Shown here: piece after piece, positions 32,714 to 42,930 of the stretch
How positions within the stretch are numbered: position 1 is the stretch's first letter
Layout: each line of letters opens with the position of its first letter
Source: Bacillota bacterium
Lineage (GTDB): Bacteria > Bacillota > UBA5301
Direction: 5' to 3'
Assembly: GCA_017656135.1 (NCBI GenBank)
Contig: JACDOJ010000003.1
Location: 57,788 to 121,787, forward strand
Length of the DNA: 64,000 bases
The notes under the pieces: generated by a model
Told to the model about the DNA's origin: nothing
Seen by the model: only the letters and a program-made list of their open reading frames with translations
Database searches by the model: none
Program-made: the position numbers and the translations under genes

Positions 32714-34548
32714 TACCGTTCCCCCCTTTCGCTGGCAGATTGCACATCTTTATATAAGTGAATATATTTTACGAGCAACCGGTTAATATCTGTGACTTGT
32801 CCAATATTACGTATGTTAACCAATTTCTGAATCAAATCCTTCAGTTCCTCCTGGAAATAGTGTGTCCTTAGTTTAGCCATACAGTCGTGCACATTCTCTA
32901 TCGACCACTGTAATTCCTCGGAAAAATTGAGCTGGCTAAATATTTTTTTTACTTCTGGATCCTCGAACCTATCCAGCATCTGGGCAGGGGTTATCTCCTG
33001 GCCGCTGGTGGCAACCTCCAAAACTGTTCTGGCTATTTCCAGGACCTGACGGTCGGTGAAATACTTCAAACCTTCCCGCGGAAACTCTCGAGCAAACTCT
33101 CTGTTTTGAAGCAATAATTTTAAGGCCGCCATCTCAACGGGTGACCGAGGTGTCGGCCGTACTCGAGGCGCGCTATTGTGGCCTTGTCCAGTTATATTAT
33201 TACGAATACCCGGTAAAATATTCCTTTTTTTCTCTTTCCGCAGACGCTTTTCATACTGCTGCAGCTCCCGCACGAGGGCTCCGGTACTGATTCCAATTTT
33301 TCTGGCCACCAACTCCAAGTACGCTTCTCTGGCCACAGCACTGTTTATGCCGGTTAAAATTGGTAGCACTGCCCGGGCGGCTTTAACCCGCTCATTGACC
33401 TCTCTGAGATCGAACCCGGCCAAACTGCGGTCAATCTTGTAATCCAGCAGGGGAACAGCATTCTGGACCGCCTGCTGAAAGACGTGTTTCCCTTCCCGGC
33501 GGATCAATGAATCAGGGTCTTCCCCCTCCGGTAGTACAACCACTTTGACCTCTAAGCCATACTTATTCAAAATCTCCAGACCTCGCCAGGTGGCAGTCTC
33601 CCCGGCGGTGTCCCCGTCGTAAGCGATGAGGGCCTTTGATGTAAATCTACTCAAAAGCCGTACTTGTCCCTCTGTTAATGAAGTCCCTAGTGAAGCCAGT
33701 GCCGAGGTGAAGCCATGGCTGTGTAAGGCAATCACATCCATGTACCCCTCGACAATCAGCGCAGGCTCTCCGCGGCGCAGTGCCTTTTTAGCTTGGTCTA
33801 ACCCGTAAAGGTGGGCGCCTTTGGTGAAAATCTCGGTCTCCGGGGAGTTCAGATACTTGGGAGCCGTGTCGTCTTTCTCCAAAACGCGCCCACCAAAAGC
33901 AATAACCTTGCCACGCTGGTCTTTAATGGGAAAGATCAGGCGGTCCCTGAAACGGTCATAATAGCCACTCCCACCCCTTTTGGGCAGTATCAAACCGGCC
34001 CCGAGGATCTCCTGATGGGTGTACCCCCGCTTTAACAACACATTAAGGAGGTCATCCCAGTCCGGATTTGCGTAACCTAAAGAGAAAGCCTCAACGGCTT
34101 CCTTGTTAATTCCTCGGAGTTTCAGGTACTCCCGGGCTTTCTGGGCTTCAGGCGCAGTTTTCAGCAGGTGAGCAAAGTATTTGGCGGCGAGGCTAGTGAT
34201 CGCCAAAAGCCGCCGTTCTCTTTCAGCCTTCCTCCGGTCCAAAGGGCTGTATTCCTGCTCCTCTATGGGAATACCGGCTTTTTCCGCCAATAGCCCTACG
34301 GCTTCCGGAAAGCTGAGGTTCTCAATGTCCATAATGAAGGAAAAAACATTGCCCCCGGCCCCACAGCCAAAACAGTGATAGAGCTGAGTTTCAGGACTGA
34401 CAGTAAAAGAAGGAGTCCTCTCATTGTGGAACGGGCATAACCCGACCAGGTTTCGACCTCTTCTCTTCAACCGGACGTATTCACCTATTATCTTTACGAT
34501 GTCAGAACCGTCTCTGACCCGCTCGATGAACTCCTGGGAGAAACGCAC
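32713..34548 (-). CDS. dnaG: DNA primase DnaG
   Basis: 611 aa. The N-terminal zinc-binding domain ([11 protein letters not shown]...[10 protein letters not shown], residues 38-65), the catalytic core RYANPDW/GRVL region, and the Toprim domain with [12 protein letters not shown] and [11 protein letters not shown] are present. A C-terminal helicase-binding domain (about 470-605) follows a basic linker. It makes RNA primers for replication. It is the promoter-proximal partner of sigA. Confidence 0.98.
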   Translation of the reverse strand: MRFSQEFIERVRDGSDIVKIIGEYVRLKRRGRNLVGLCPFHNERTPSFTVSPETQLYHCFGCGAGGNVFSFIMDIENLSFPEAVGLLAEKAGIPIEEQEYSPLDRRKAERERRLLAITSLAAKYFAHLLKTAPEAQKAREYLKLRGINKEAVEAFSLGYANPDWDDLLNVLLKRGYTHQEILGAGLILPKRGGSGYYDRFRDRLIFPIKDQRGKVIAFGGRVLEKDDTAPKYLNSPETEIFTKGAHLYGLDQAKKALRRGEPALIVEGYMDVIALHSHGFTSALASLGTSLTEGQVRLLSRFTSKALIAYDGDTAGETATWRGLEILNKYGLEVKVVVLPEGEDPDSLIRREGKHVFQQAVQNAVPLLDYKIDRSLAGFDLREVNERVKAARAVLPILTGINSAVAREAYLELVARKIGISTGALVRELQQYEKRLRKEKKRNILPGIRNNITGQGHNSAPRVRPTPRSPVEMAALKLLLQNREFAREFPREGLKYFTDRQVLEIARTVLEVATSGQEITPAQMLDRFEDPEVKKIFSQLNFSEELQWSIENVHDCMAKLRTHYFQEELKDLIQKLVNIRNIGQVTDINRLLVKYIHLYKDVQSASERGER

Positions 34549-34604
34549 TAAGATACCTCCTGCCGAACAGTACTACTGAATTCGACAAGAGGCAGTAAAC
34601 TCCT

Positions 34605-35633
34605 TTAGTATTGCCGCCAGTTGTGGGGGACGAAATGCTCCAGGAACTTGTGAATGGCGTAGCGATCAGTCATACCGGCGATATAGTCGGCCGCCAGGCG
34701 GGGAACCACAGCATCTGTCACCTCTCCCTTATACCCAGATTCCCGAACCAAGTCCTCTACATGGGTAAGGTAATAGTGATACAGCTGCTGCAGGAGCTCT
34801 TTGGCTTTAGCCTCTTCCTTTTTGGCCACAGAGCCGATGTAGACAGTGGTAAAGAGGAATTCCCTTAAGTTTGTCATCGCTTCCGCCACCTTTGGGCTCT
34901 GGCGGATCTCTCTCTGGCCCAGGCTCTCCTGGACTATGTCCTTGACCAGGGTATCGATTCTCTGCCCTGAGCCGGTACCCAAGATCTCAACCGCCTCTTT
35001 TGGCAAATCCTGCTCAGAAAGCAATCCGGCCCTGATGGCGTCATCGATATCGTGGTTTATGTAGGCAATCCGGTCGGCAATGCGGACAATTTGTCCTTCG
35101 AGAGTCTCAGGGAGCTCCGGGCCGGTATGTTTAAGAATTCCGTCTCTGACCTCGTAGGTCAGGTTTAGCCCCGGATAAGCAGAGCTCTTACGCTCCAGCA
35201 CCTCCACCACCCGCAGACTCTGCTGGTTGTGGGCGAACTCAAAAGGAGTAACCGCATTCAACGCCTCTTCTCCAGCATGTCCAAAAGGAGTATGCCCCAA
35301 ATCATGGCCAAGGGCGATGGCCTCAGTCAAGTCCTCGTTTAACCTAAGGCCCCGGGCAATAGTCCGGGAGATCTGGGCTACCTCCAGGGTGTGGGTGAGT
35401 CGAGTGCGGTAGTGGTCCCCTTCCGGTGCGATGAAGACCTGGGTCTTGTGTTTCAGACGCCTGAAGGCCTTGGAGTGAATGATCCGATCTCGGTCCCGCT
35501 GAAAGCAAGTCCGGTATTTACAGGGCGGCTCCTCGAACTTCCGACCTATGCTGGCCCCACTTTTAGCGGCAAAAGGCGCCAGATGCGCCTCTTCCCATTC
35601 CTCCTGCTGTATTCTCTGCCAACCGTTGTCCAT
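34605..35633 (-). CDS. dgt: Deoxyguanosinetriphosphate triphosphohydrolase-like protein (HD domain)
   Basis: 342 aa. The N-terminal RTCFQRDRDRIIHSKAFRRLKHKTQVF motif, HTLEVAQISRTIARGL, and the HD core ALGHDLGHTPFGHAGEEAL identify the dNTPase family. INHDIDDAIRAGLL completes the metal site. It degrades dNTPs to nucleosides plus triphosphate and may tune dNTP pools. The short length fits the dGTPase-like type 2 subfamily. It lies 56 bases upstream of dnaG. Confidence 0.94.
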   Translation of the reverse strand: MDNGWQRIQQEEWEEAHLAPFAAKSGASIGRKFEEPPCKYRTCFQRDRDRIIHSKAFRRLKHKTQVFIAPEGDHYRTRLTHTLEVAQISRTIARGLRLNEDLTEAIALGHDLGHTPFGHAGEEALNAVTPFEFAHNQQSLRVVEVLERKSSAYPGLNLTYEVRDGILKHTGPELPETLEGQIVRIADRIAYINHDIDDAIRAGLLSEQDLPKEAVEILGTGSGQRIDTLVKDIVQESLGQREIRQSPKVAEAMTNLREFLFTTVYIGSVAKKEEAKAKELLQQLYHYYLTHVEDLVRESGYKGEVTDAVVPRLAADYIAGMTDRYAIHKFLEHFVPHNWRQY

Positions 35634-35645
35634 ATCGACACCCTC

Positions 35646-35918
35646 TTAGATCTTGCCGGTTAACATAAGAACACCTAGAACAATGAAGGCCACAGCAGCC
35701 ACATTCTGGATGATATTAGGTGGGATGAGTTTGCTGATCGCAACCCCTGCCACTACGCCTATCAACGAAGAAACCACCAGTGCACTGGCTGAGCCGGCAA
35801 AGACGGCCAGCGGCGATTTTTCTTGGGCCACCAGGAGCATGGTAGCCAATTGTGTCTTATCTCCCAACTCTGCCAGAAAGACTAGTCCGAAGGTGCTAAG
35901 AAAGGTTTGCCAGAACAA
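35646..35918 (-). CDS. TMEM165/GDT1-family half-size cation transporter
   Basis: 90 aa with three membrane helices and one ELGDKTQLATMLL motif, the family's ExGD(K/R)(T/S) ion-binding signature. The complete transporter has two such halves, so this must form a homo- or hetero-oligomer. Known members export Mn2+ or Ca2+. The second half is not seen next door. The 65-base gap upstream is too short for the Mn riboswitch that often precedes such genes. Confidence 0.88.
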   Translation of the reverse strand: MFWQTFLSTFGLVFLAELGDKTQLATMLLVAQEKSPLAVFAGSASALVVSSLIGVVAGVAISKLIPPNIIQNVAAVAFIVLGVLMLTGKI

Positions 35919-35947
35919 GTTGACCCCACCTTTTGCAAAGCTCTAAA

Positions 35948-35970
35948 CCGGGGGCAGTTCCTGCCCCCGG
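35948..35970 (-). terminator. GC-rich hairpin after ppdK
   Basis: CCGGGGGCAG / CTGCCCCCGG, a perfect 10-bp stem with a 3-base loop, begins 13 bases after the ppdK stop. Only TTTAGAG follows, so termination may be partial. Confidence 0.65.
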
Positions 35971-35983
35971 TCCTAAGTTAGTT

Positions 35984-38611
35984 TTACTGGTTGTTCCTCA
36001 AACAGGCCTGAGCGGCTGCCAGTCTCGCCACCGGAACCCTGTAAGGTGAACAGGATACGTAGTCGAGCCCTACTTGATCGAAGAACTCGATGCTATCCGG
36101 ATCACCGCCGTGCTCACCGCAGACGCCCAACTTGAGATTAGGATTGGCCTTCCTACCCCGCTCGACACCGATCTTGACCAGTTCACCTACGCCCACCTGG
36201 TCGATGGACCGGAAGGGATCAGAGGACAAGATTCCCTTCTCTAGGTAAACCGGGAGGAAAGAACCGGAGTCATCTCGGGAATAACCAAGAGTCATCTGGG
36301 TCAAGTCGTTGGTTCCAAAGGAGAAGAACTCAGCTGTCTCCGCAATCTCATCGGCGATCAGCGTTGCCCTGGGGACCTCGATCATCGTACCTACTTTGAA
36401 TTTGAGCTCGACACCGTATTTGGCTTCCACCTCTTTGGCCACTCTGAAAACCATATCCCGGAGAATCTCGAACTCAGCCCGAGTACCGATCAAGGGAATC
36501 ATGATCTCCGGTTCGACGTAAATCTCCTCTTCCTGCAGTTCGGCAGCGGCAGCCAAAATAGCCCGCACCTGCATTTCATAGATCTCTTCAAAGGTTATGC
36601 CTAAACGACAGCCTCTATGCCCTAGCATAGGGTTAAACTCTACCAGAGAGTCAACCTTCCGACTGACCTCGGCCGGTGTCTTGCCCATACTCTCCGCCAG
36701 CTCGGCAATCTGTTCCGGCTCATGAGGCAGGAACTCATGCAGGGGCGGATCCAGCAGCCTGATGGTAACCGGCAGATCTCCCATCACCCGGAAGATGTCT
36801 TTGAAGTCACCCCGCTGCATGGGCTCAAGTTTCTTAAGGGCCCTGCTCCGATCTTCAGAGTTGTCAGAGAGAATCATCTCCCGAACGGCTTTAATTCGGT
36901 CTTCGGCGAAAAACATGTGCTCCGTACGACAGAGCCCAACACCCTCAGCACCGAATTTGAGCGCCATGGCGGCATCCGACGGGGTATCGGCATTGGCCCT
37001 GACGCCCAGCCTCCGATAGCGGTCAGCCCACTCCATCAGCCGACCGAAGTAACCGCTGAGTTCTGGCTGGATCAGCGGGACCTGACCAATGATTACCTCA
37101 CCGGTGCTGCCGTTCAAGGTCAACCAGGTGCCTTCTCGAACCACTTTATCACCTACGTAAAAACACTTATTAGCCAGATCCACCTTGATGGCAGAGCACC
37201 CAGCAACACAGCACTTGCCCATACCTCTGGCCACTACAGCAGCGTGGGAGGTCATGCCGCCGCGGGAAGTGAGAATACCTTCGGCCACGTGCATGCCGCC
37301 GATATCCTCTGGAGAGGTCTCGGTTCGAACCAAGATGACTTTCTCCCCGTTAGCCGCCCATTTTTCCGCGTCTTCGGCGGTGAAGACCACTTTACCTACA
37401 GCGGCACCGGGGGATGCCGGAAGACCTTTGGCCACCGGTTTAAACTTGGCCTTCGGATCCAGCATGGGATGGAGCAGTTGGTCCAGCTGATCCGGAGAGA
37501 CCCGCATAACGGCCTCTTCCTCAGAAATCAGACCCTCTTCGACCATTTCCACAGCTATGCGAACCGCGGCCTGGGCGGTACGTTTCCCGTTCCTGGTCTG
37601 TAGCAGAAACAGCTCACCCTCTTGGATGGTGAACTCCAAGTCCTGCATATCCCGATAGTGGCGCTCGAGCTTCTGATAGATATCAACCAACTGCTTATAA
37701 ACGGCAGGGTTGGTCTCCTCCAAGGTCTTGATAGGCTGAGGTGTCCGGATGCCGGCTACAACGTCTTCCCCTTGAGCGTTCATCAGGTACTCACCAAAGA
37801 AACGCTTTTCACCGGTAGCAGGATCTCTAGTAAAGGCCACTCCGGTACCGGAGTTCTCACCTAAGTTACCGAAGACCATGGTCTGCACGTTGACGGCGGT
37901 GCCCCAGTCTCCGGGAATGTTGTTAAGGGCCCGGTACTTAATGGCCCTGGGGTTGTTCCAGGAGTTAAAGACAGCGTTGATAGCCCCGACCAGCTGCTCC
38001 CAGGGATCATCTGGGAAGGGCCGATCAAGCTTGGACCTGACCAACTTCTTGTACTCGGAAACCAATTCTTTCAGGTCCTGGGCAGTCAGCTCGGTATCCA
38101 GCTCTGCTCCTCTGGCCTCTTTCTTGGCCTCCAAGAGCTTCTCAAACTCTTCATGCTCGAGACCCAGCACCACATCGGAGTACATTTGAATGAAACGGCG
38201 GTAGCTATCGTAAGCGAACCGCTCGTTTCCGGTCTTTTTAATGAGGCCCTGAACGGTCTCGTCATTGAGACCCAGGTTCAAGACGGTATCCATCATCCCC
38301 GGCATAGACACTCTGGCCCCGGAACGAACCGAAACCAGCAGGGGATTGTCACTCCCGCCAAACTGCTTGCCCATAGTCTCTTCGAGTTTTGCTAGATTGG
38401 CCCGGATCTCTTCTTCTAGCCCCTCTGGCCACTGGTGATTCTGAGTGTAGTAGATGCAAGCTTCCGTGGTGATGGTAAAACCTGGCGGAACCGGAATCCC
38501 TAGATTAGCCATCTCTGCCAGGTTTGCGCCTTTGCCCCCTAGAAGATCGCGCATTTTGGCATTGCCTTCAGTCTGGCCGCGTCCAAAAAAATAAACCATC
38601 TTCCCCGACAT
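35984..38611 (-). CDS. ppdK: Pyruvate, phosphate dikinase
   Basis: About 875 aa. I place the start at ATG 38611 ([12 protein letters not shown]), nine bases after GGGAGG. Longer starts add an unsupported 50-residue stretch. The N-terminal ATP-grasp domain ([23 protein letters not shown]), the phosphohistidine domain ([19 protein letters not shown], catalytic His) and the C-terminal PEP/pyruvate barrel ([16 protein letters not shown] with catalytic Cys) are complete. It interconverts pyruvate + ATP + Pi with PEP + AMP + PPi, serving gluconeogenesis or PPi-dependent glycolysis in anaerobes. It stands as a single-gene unit with its own promoter. Confidence 0.98.
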   Translation of the reverse strand: MSGKMVYFFGRGQTEGNAKMRDLLGGKGANLAEMANLGIPVPPGFTITTEACIYYTQNHQWPEGLEEEIRANLAKLEETMGKQFGGSDNPLLVSVRSGARVSMPGMMDTVLNLGLNDETVQGLIKKTGNERFAYDSYRRFIQMYSDVVLGLEHEEFEKLLEAKKEARGAELDTELTAQDLKELVSEYKKLVRSKLDRPFPDDPWEQLVGAINAVFNSWNNPRAIKYRALNNIPGDWGTAVNVQTMVFGNLGENSGTGVAFTRDPATGEKRFFGEYLMNAQGEDVVAGIRTPQPIKTLEETNPAVYKQLVDIYQKLERHYRDMQDLEFTIQEGELFLLQTRNGKRTAQAAVRIAVEMVEEGLISEEEAVMRVSPDQLDQLLHPMLDPKAKFKPVAKGLPASPGAAVGKVVFTAEDAEKWAANGEKVILVRTETSPEDIGGMHVAEGILTSRGGMTSHAAVVARGMGKCCVAGCSAIKVDLANKCFYVGDKVVREGTWLTLNGSTGEVIIGQVPLIQPELSGYFGRLMEWADRYRRLGVRANADTPSDAAMALKFGAEGVGLCRTEHMFFAEDRIKAVREMILSDNSEDRSRALKKLEPMQRGDFKDIFRVMGDLPVTIRLLDPPLHEFLPHEPEQIAELAESMGKTPAEVSRKVDSLVEFNPMLGHRGCRLGITFEEIYEMQVRAILAAAAELQEEEIYVEPEIMIPLIGTRAEFEILRDMVFRVAKEVEAKYGVELKFKVGTMIEVPRATLIADEIAETAEFFSFGTNDLTQMTLGYSRDDSGSFLPVYLEKGILSSDPFRSIDQVGVGELVKIGVERGRKANPNLKLGVCGEHGGDPDSIEFFDQVGLDYVSCSPYRVPVARLAAAQACLRNNQ

Positions 38612-38630
38612 TTGCATCAAACCTCCCTGC

Positions 38631-38658
38631 TGAATAGTAATATTTGGTACAACGTCAA
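38631..38658 (-). promoter_or_regulatory. Candidate promoter of ppdK
   Basis: TTGACG (38653-38658) and TATTCA (38631-38636) are 16 bases apart on the minus strand, just upstream of the GGGAGG site. The close spacing to the start would give a very short leader. Confidence 0.45.
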
Positions 38659-38703
38659 AAAAAATTATTCTTGAACAGAGAATGGTATCCCTCCTAAGGC
38701 CAT

Positions 38704-38738
38704 CCAAAAAAAGAAACGCCCCAAATTGAGGCGTTTCA
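38704..38738 (-). terminator. Terminator after the DUF4342 gene
   Basis: GAAACGCC (38730-38737) pairs with GGCGTTTC (38713-38720) on the minus strand and is followed by seven or eight T. It ends the recO-side operon. Confidence 0.88.
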
Positions 38739-38757
38739 GAAGGAAGTGAGGTTTGGT

Positions 38758-39174
38758 TCACTCCTGTTTTTGGGTAGTATTAATGGCAGAATTAACCCGC
38801 TCGATTTCGATGGTACAGTTGGTGGCCAAGGCAGCCAAGGCTCCCAAAAGGGCCAAATAAGGTGCAAGAACCACCCCCACGACTCCGGCGGTGACCGGCA
38901 AGTCCAAGACGATGTTGTCTTTGGTCTTGACCCTGATCTTAGTCACGTTCCCCTGGCGAATGATCTCCTTCACTTTGTCAATAAGCTCATAGCCCTTGGC
39001 CTGTATCTTTTCCCGTTCCGTTTTCCCTTTTTGTTCCAAGTGAACCAAAGCAGAAACCAGATCCCCACCGGCAGCATCCAAAGCCTCTTTGGCCTCGGTG
39101 TAGCTGATGCCAAGCCGCTCCCGAATGATATCGATTTTCTCCAATTCGGTAAAATCCCTGGACACAGCGCTCAT
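38758..39174 (-). CDS. DUF4342 protein with UBA-like N-terminal domain
   Basis: 138 aa. Residues 10-50 ([38 protein letters not shown]) form a UBA/NAC-like three-helix fold. The rest matches the DUF4342 domain, with a hydrophobic segment near 90-118 ([24 protein letters not shown]) that could associate with membrane. Function is unknown. The start overlaps the recO stop by four bases, and the gene is last before a terminator. Confidence 0.8.
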   Translation of the reverse strand: MSAVSRDFTELEKIDIIRERLGISYTEAKEALDAAGGDLVSALVHLEQKGKTEREKIQAKGYELIDKVKEIIRQGNVTKIRVKTKDNIVLDLPVTAGVVGVVLAPYLALLGALAALATNCTIEIERVNSAINTTQKQE

Positions 39175-39920
39175 CTCCTTATTGATTTCAAGAACTCGCT
39201 GGATTTGGCCTCGACCTCCAGATGATAGCGATAAAAGCCCTCCAACAAGTCCTCAATAGTCTGTTGGTAAGGTTCCAGTTTAATGATTCCCAGTTTGGGC
39301 CAGCCTAAACTGGATAATTTGACCAGAGAAGCGAAAACAGCCGGAGCCACAGCCAGGGCTCCCTGATCCCGTCCGCTGCAGGCCGCACAGAGGGGACCGC
39401 CCTCCTTGAAGCTGAAGGTCGAAAGTTCCTGCCCTCGTCCACAGTTTGTACAAGAGGCAAAATCCACCTGATACCCCAGGGCCGCCAGGAGTTTCAGGCG
39501 GAAAAAGGTAAGCGCATTGCCCAGGGAAACTCGAGACGCCGGGGTTTCCTGCAGGTAATCAAAGAGACCTTTGACCAACACGAAGACATTCTCTGCCGGT
39601 TCGCCCACTGGAAGAAGCTTATCCACCAGTTCACAACAGTAGGTACAAAGGGCGAAGTAATCCAACTCTTCTCGGAGACGGCGGTAAGCCGAAAGTACTT
39701 CTCCCTGGTTCAGTCTTTCCAAGGTACGTCCTGGAAAAAGCAGGTATCGCCCGTAGACAAAGGGCTGGGTAACAGCCAGGTGTTTACTGCGGGGCCTCCG
39801 GGCCCCTTTGGCCACCACATCCAATTTGCCCCGTTCCTTTGACAGTAGATGTACTATGGAATCGGCTTCTCCTAAAGGAAACCGGCGCAGGACCAAACCA
39901 ACTGTAGTGTATGTGCTCAT
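39171..39920 (-). CDS. recO: DNA repair protein RecO
   Basis: 249 aa. An N-terminal OB fold (TVGLVLRRFPLGEADSIVHLLSKERGKLDVVAKGARRPRSK) is followed by a helical domain and a four-cysteine zinc site (CTNC...CAAC). RecO loads RecA onto SSB-coated single-stranded DNA with RecR. The gene sits between the DUF2905 and DUF4342 genes with near-zero spacing. Confidence 0.96.
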   Translation of the reverse strand: MSTYTTVGLVLRRFPLGEADSIVHLLSKERGKLDVVAKGARRPRSKHLAVTQPFVYGRYLLFPGRTLERLNQGEVLSAYRRLREELDYFALCTYCCELVDKLLPVGEPAENVFVLVKGLFDYLQETPASRVSLGNALTFFRLKLLAALGYQVDFASCTNCGRGQELSTFSFKEGGPLCAACSGRDQGALAVAPAVFASLVKLSSLGWPKLGIIKLEPYQQTIEDLLEGFYRYHLEVEAKSSEFLKSIRR

Positions 39921-39923
39921 GGT

Positions 39924-40142
39924 CTATCTCCGAAAGAGGGCAAGGATTAACGATAAGAGCAAGCTAAGGATAATGGAGGTGGCGAGCGGAAAATAGAAGG
40001 TGAAGTTCCCGCGCTTGATGACTATGTCCCCAGGGAGTTTGCCCAAACTGGGGAAGGCTCCCAATAGCCTTAACAAGAGACCTAAAGCGACGATTATTAA
40101 GCCGGTGGTAATCAGAATTCTGGAAAAGGCAGATGTATCCAA
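39924..40142 (-). CDS. DUF2905 small membrane protein
   Basis: About 72 aa from the TTG at 40142, preceded by GGTAGGGAG. It has two membrane helices around the family's conserved LGKLPGDIVIKRGNFTFYFPLATSIILS block. Function is unknown. It overlaps no gene and lies eight bases after queH and three before recO in one transcript. Confidence 0.85.
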   Translation of the reverse strand: MDTSAFSRILITTGLIIVALGLLLRLLGAFPSLGKLPGDIVIKRGNFTFYFPLATSIILSLLLSLILALFRR

Positions 40143-40150
40143 GAGACTCC

Positions 40151-40696
40151 CTACCTTTCTCCGCTGAAACGCTCGTACTCGCTGAAAATGCATCCGCAGT
40201 AGGGCTGGCGGTAAAGCTGCAGCTGTTTGGCCCGGCCCACTGCAGATTTGTACCCTTCCCGAAAGTCTCGGTAGATGAAGGGAATTCCTTCCTTCTCCCC
40301 TATTTTCTCCCCAAGCTCAGCGATTAAGGCATGATCCTGGAAGGGGCTGACCAGTAAAGTGCTGCTGAAACCGGCGTACCCTTGCTCTTTGGCCCTCTTG
40401 GCCGTCTTGGCCAAACGCAGGCTGTAGCAGGTCCGGCAGCGTTCTTTCCCCTGACCGCTGACGGCCTTGAGAAAGTCTTGAAAAGGGTACTCGCTACTGA
40501 CCTCCACCGGAAAATTCTGCATTTCTGCATACTGGAGGAGAGTGTCCCTGCGGCGAAGGTATTCCCGGTAGGGGTGAATGTTGGGATTGAAGAAAAAGCC
40601 GTAAACTTCAAAACCTTCCTCCCGCAGGGCCTTCAAGGGATAGATGGTGCACGGTCCACAGCAGTTGTGGAGCAATATTTTCTCCTTCTCACTCAT
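40151..40696 (-). CDS. queH: Epoxyqueuosine reductase QueH
   Basis: 181 aa. Cysteine motifs of the family are present: HNCCGPC near the N terminus, CRTCY in the middle and YCGC near the C terminus. They bind a [4Fe-4S] cluster and an adjacent metal. NPNIHPYREYLRR is conserved. QueH performs the last step of queuosine synthesis in tRNA, replacing cobalamin-dependent QueG. No other que genes are in the window. It lies 18 bases after ruvB. Confidence 0.94.
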   Translation of the reverse strand: MSEKEKILLHNCCGPCTIYPLKALREEGFEVYGFFFNPNIHPYREYLRRRDTLLQYAEMQNFPVEVSSEYPFQDFLKAVSGQGKERCRTCYSLRLAKTAKRAKEQGYAGFSSTLLVSPFQDHALIAELGEKIGEKEGIPFIYRDFREGYKSAVGRAKQLQLYRQPYCGCIFSEYERFSGER

Positions 40697-40714
40697 CTCT
40701 GGCGGTACCTCCGG

Positions 40715-41737
40715 TCAAAACAAACTGCTCTGTTTCTCCTCGCCGGGCTGGTCCAGCCCTAGGTACTGGTAGGCTTTACCGGTAGCCACCCTGCCTCTGG
40801 GGGTCCTTTGCAAGTAACCCAGCTGCAGTAGGTAAGGCTCGTAGACATCTTCAATAGTCGCAGCCTCCTCCTGGATGGAGGCGGCCAGCGTCTCAAGGCC
40901 CACAGGGCCACCGCTGAACTTGTGGACTATGGTTTTCAAAAGGTTCCGGTCGTTTTCATCCAGCCCCAGTGAATCCACATTCATCATCCGGAGAGCCCTA
41001 TCGGCGATCTCTCGGGTGATGACGCCTTCTCCCCGAACTTGGGCGTAGTCTCTTACCCGCCGGAGAAGCCGGTTAGCTATCCGGGGAACCCCCCTAGACC
41101 GGCGGGCCAGCTCCATCGCCCCGTCAGGGTCGATGGGTATACCCAGAATCTGGGCTGACCTAGTCACAATTTGACAAAGCTCATCTACAGTATACATTTC
41201 CAGCCGGCTGATGATACCAAAGCGGTCTCTCAGCGGAGAGGACAGGTTGCCCGCCCGAGTGGTGGCGCCGACCAGGGTGAACGGATTCAAATCCAATCGG
41301 ACAGACCGAGCGGCGGGCCCCTTGCCGATGATGATATCCAGGGCAAAATCCTCCATCGCCGGATACAAGATCTCTTCAATGGATCGGTTCAGGCGATGAA
41401 TCTCATCAATGAACAAGACATCTCTAGGCTGCAAGTTGGTGAGGATGGCAGCCAAATCCCCAGGACGCTCAATGGCCGGCCCGGAGGTGACATGAAATTG
41501 AACCCCAAGCTCGTTGGCGATAATCCCGGCCAGCGTGGTCTTTCCTAGGCCGGGCGGCCCATATAAAAGAACATGGTCCAGCGCATCTCCCCTGGCCAGG
41601 GCTGCGGTTATGTAAACCTCGAGGCTGGTAACAGCCTTCTTTTGACCGATGTATTCACTGAGCCGCTTAGGCCTGACATCCCGGTCGAAATCGGCATCTT
41701 CGGGCCGTTCCTTGGGAGATACAAATCGCTCAGTCAT
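40715..41737 (-). CDS. ruvB: Holliday junction branch migration ATPase RuvB
   Basis: 340 aa AAA+ motor. Walker A is [17 protein letters not shown], Walker B is [15 protein letters not shown], sensor and arginine-finger motifs [19 protein letters not shown] are present, and the C-terminal winged helix ([14 protein letters not shown]) is complete. It drives branch migration with RuvA. It overlaps ruvA by four bases. Confidence 0.99.
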   Translation of the reverse strand: MTERFVSPKERPEDADFDRDVRPKRLSEYIGQKKAVTSLEVYITAALARGDALDHVLLYGPPGLGKTTLAGIIANELGVQFHVTSGPAIERPGDLAAILTNLQPRDVLFIDEIHRLNRSIEEILYPAMEDFALDIIIGKGPAARSVRLDLNPFTLVGATTRAGNLSSPLRDRFGIISRLEMYTVDELCQIVTRSAQILGIPIDPDGAMELARRSRGVPRIANRLLRRVRDYAQVRGEGVITREIADRALRMMNVDSLGLDENDRNLLKTIVHKFSGGPVGLETLAASIQEEAATIEDVYEPYLLQLGYLQRTPRGRVATGKAYQYLGLDQPGEEKQSSLF

Positions 41738-42357
41738 GAGTTTACCTCCAGGTTCCTGGTTTGCTTCAAGGCCTCTTTGATTAACTGCTGCACCTCTGCC
41801 TCTTCACCTAAAGCCCGGTAGGCGGCCTGAGCAGCCCTGGCAGCAGTCAATTGGGGATAACCTAAGGCCACCAAAGCCTCAATGACCTCCTGCAGCTTGC
41901 TCCCGCCGGATGGGTGACTGTCTGCCGCTGCCACCTGAACTGCAGCTCCGCTCTCTACGCTTAACTTGTCTTTTAGTTCTACGACGAGCCGCTGAGCGGT
42001 CTTTTTACCTATCCCATTGATACTGGTCAATAAGTTCAAGTTCTCAGTTACCAAGGCCTGTACTAGCTCATCCAGGCTCAGCTGAGAAAGGATTCCCAGA
42101 GCGGTCTTGGGACCGATACCGGAGACTCCGATTAAAACCGAAAAGATCTCCCGTTCCTCCCAAGTCTCGAAGGCAAAGAGCTGCATAGCGTCCTCACGAA
42201 CCACAAGGTAGGTGAAGACGAAAACCTCAGACCCCTTGGGACCAAGGTTGTTCCAGCTTCGTTCCGCCATCAGCGCCCGGTACCCGACGCCGCCAGCTTC
42301 AATCACCACTTCCCCGGGCTTCTTAAACAGGATTTTTCCTCTTAAGGAAGCAATCAA
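41734..42357 (-). CDS. ruvA: Holliday junction DNA-binding protein RuvA
   Basis: 207 aa. OB-fold N terminus ([26 protein letters not shown]), two helix-hairpin-helix motifs ([16 protein letters not shown] and [20 protein letters not shown]) and the C-terminal RuvB-contacting domain ([21 protein letters not shown]) are all present. It overlaps ruvC and ruvB by four bases each. Confidence 0.99.
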   Translation of the reverse strand: MIASLRGKILFKKPGEVVIEAGGVGYRALMAERSWNNLGPKGSEVFVFTYLVVREDAMQLFAFETWEEREIFSVLIGVSGIGPKTALGILSQLSLDELVQALVTENLNLLTSINGIGKKTAQRLVVELKDKLSVESGAAVQVAAADSHPSGGSKLQEVIEALVALGYPQLTAARAAQAAYRALGEEAEVQQLIKEALKQTRNLEVNS

Positions 42358-42860
42358 TGTCCTATCCTTCCTCTCCTAGCCAAGCCAGCCAGGCTTTCCG
42401 CAGAATTAATATGACAGATGCCTACCGCCAGGGCATCACAGGCATCATCAGGCTGGGGAACCTCTTTGAGTTTTAGCAAAGCCTTAACCATGTAACCTAC
42501 CTGTTCCTTAGTGGCCCTGCCCTCTCCGGTCACCGACTGTTTCACTTGCAGAGGTGTATATTCAAAGACCTCCAGCCCGTGCTGAGCGGCAACTAGAAGG
42601 GCCACTCCCCTGGCCTCTCCCACGGATAAGGCGGTCTTCACATTTTTGTTAAAAAAGAGCGACTCAACCGCCAGACAATCGGGAGCATAGTGCTGGACCA
42701 GTTCCTCCAACCCGGAGTAGAGCTTGGCCAGGCGTAGATGAGGAGCCATTTTAGCCGGAGTGCGTAAAACCCCGTACGTACCCACTTGGATACCCCGTTC
42801 CTTTTTTAGAACGGAATAGCCCATAATGGCAGTTCCAGGGTCTATTCCCAATACAATCAT
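42354..42860 (-). CDS. ruvC: Holliday junction resolvase RuvC
   Basis: 168 aa RNase H-fold nuclease. Catalytic acidic residues are in GIDPGTAIMGYSVL (first Asp), AVESLFF (Glu) and DDACDALAVGICH (last Asp pair). It cuts Holliday junctions presented by RuvAB. The ribosome site GGGAGG lies in the 3' arm of an inverted repeat (42862-42907), so the first ruv gene may be translationally or transcriptionally controlled. Confidence 0.98.
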   Translation of the reverse strand: MIVLGIDPGTAIMGYSVLKKERGIQVGTYGVLRTPAKMAPHLRLAKLYSGLEELVQHYAPDCLAVESLFFNKNVKTALSVGEARGVALLVAAQHGLEVFEYTPLQVKQSVTGEGRATKEQVGYMVKALLKLKEVPQPDDACDALAVGICHINSAESLAGLARRGRIGH

Positions 42861-42861
42861 A

Positions 42862-42907
42862 AAAACCGCCTCCCAACAGCCAAAAGACTATTTCGACAGG
42901 CGGTTTT
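42862..42907 (-). promoter_or_regulatory. Inverted repeat at the ruvC ribosome site / possible attenuator
   Basis: AAAACCGCCT and AGGCGGTTTT (42898-42907 and 42862-42871) are perfectly complementary over 10 bp on the minus strand, with 26 bases between. The 3' arm contains part of GGGAGG and runs into TTTTT immediately before the ruvC ATG. It can act as a terminator for the bofC-like gene or hide the ruvC start. Confidence 0.55.
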
Positions 42908-42930
42908 GTATCTCCTGTGCTGGTATTGAC

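Noticed and set aside
35919-35983. Mn-sensing (yybP-ykoY) riboswitch ahead of the GDT1 gene
   Set aside because: The gap is only 65 bases and is mostly the ppdK hairpin.
36722-37603. 293-codon plus-strand open frame
   Set aside because: It is antisense to ppdK, has no family resemblance, and is a by-product of the coding bias of the real gene.
38612-38761. Upstream extension of ppdK adding about 50 residues
   Set aside because: A good ribosome site is spaced for ATG 38611, the family N terminus starts there, and the extension covers a promoter and AT-rich non-coding sequence.
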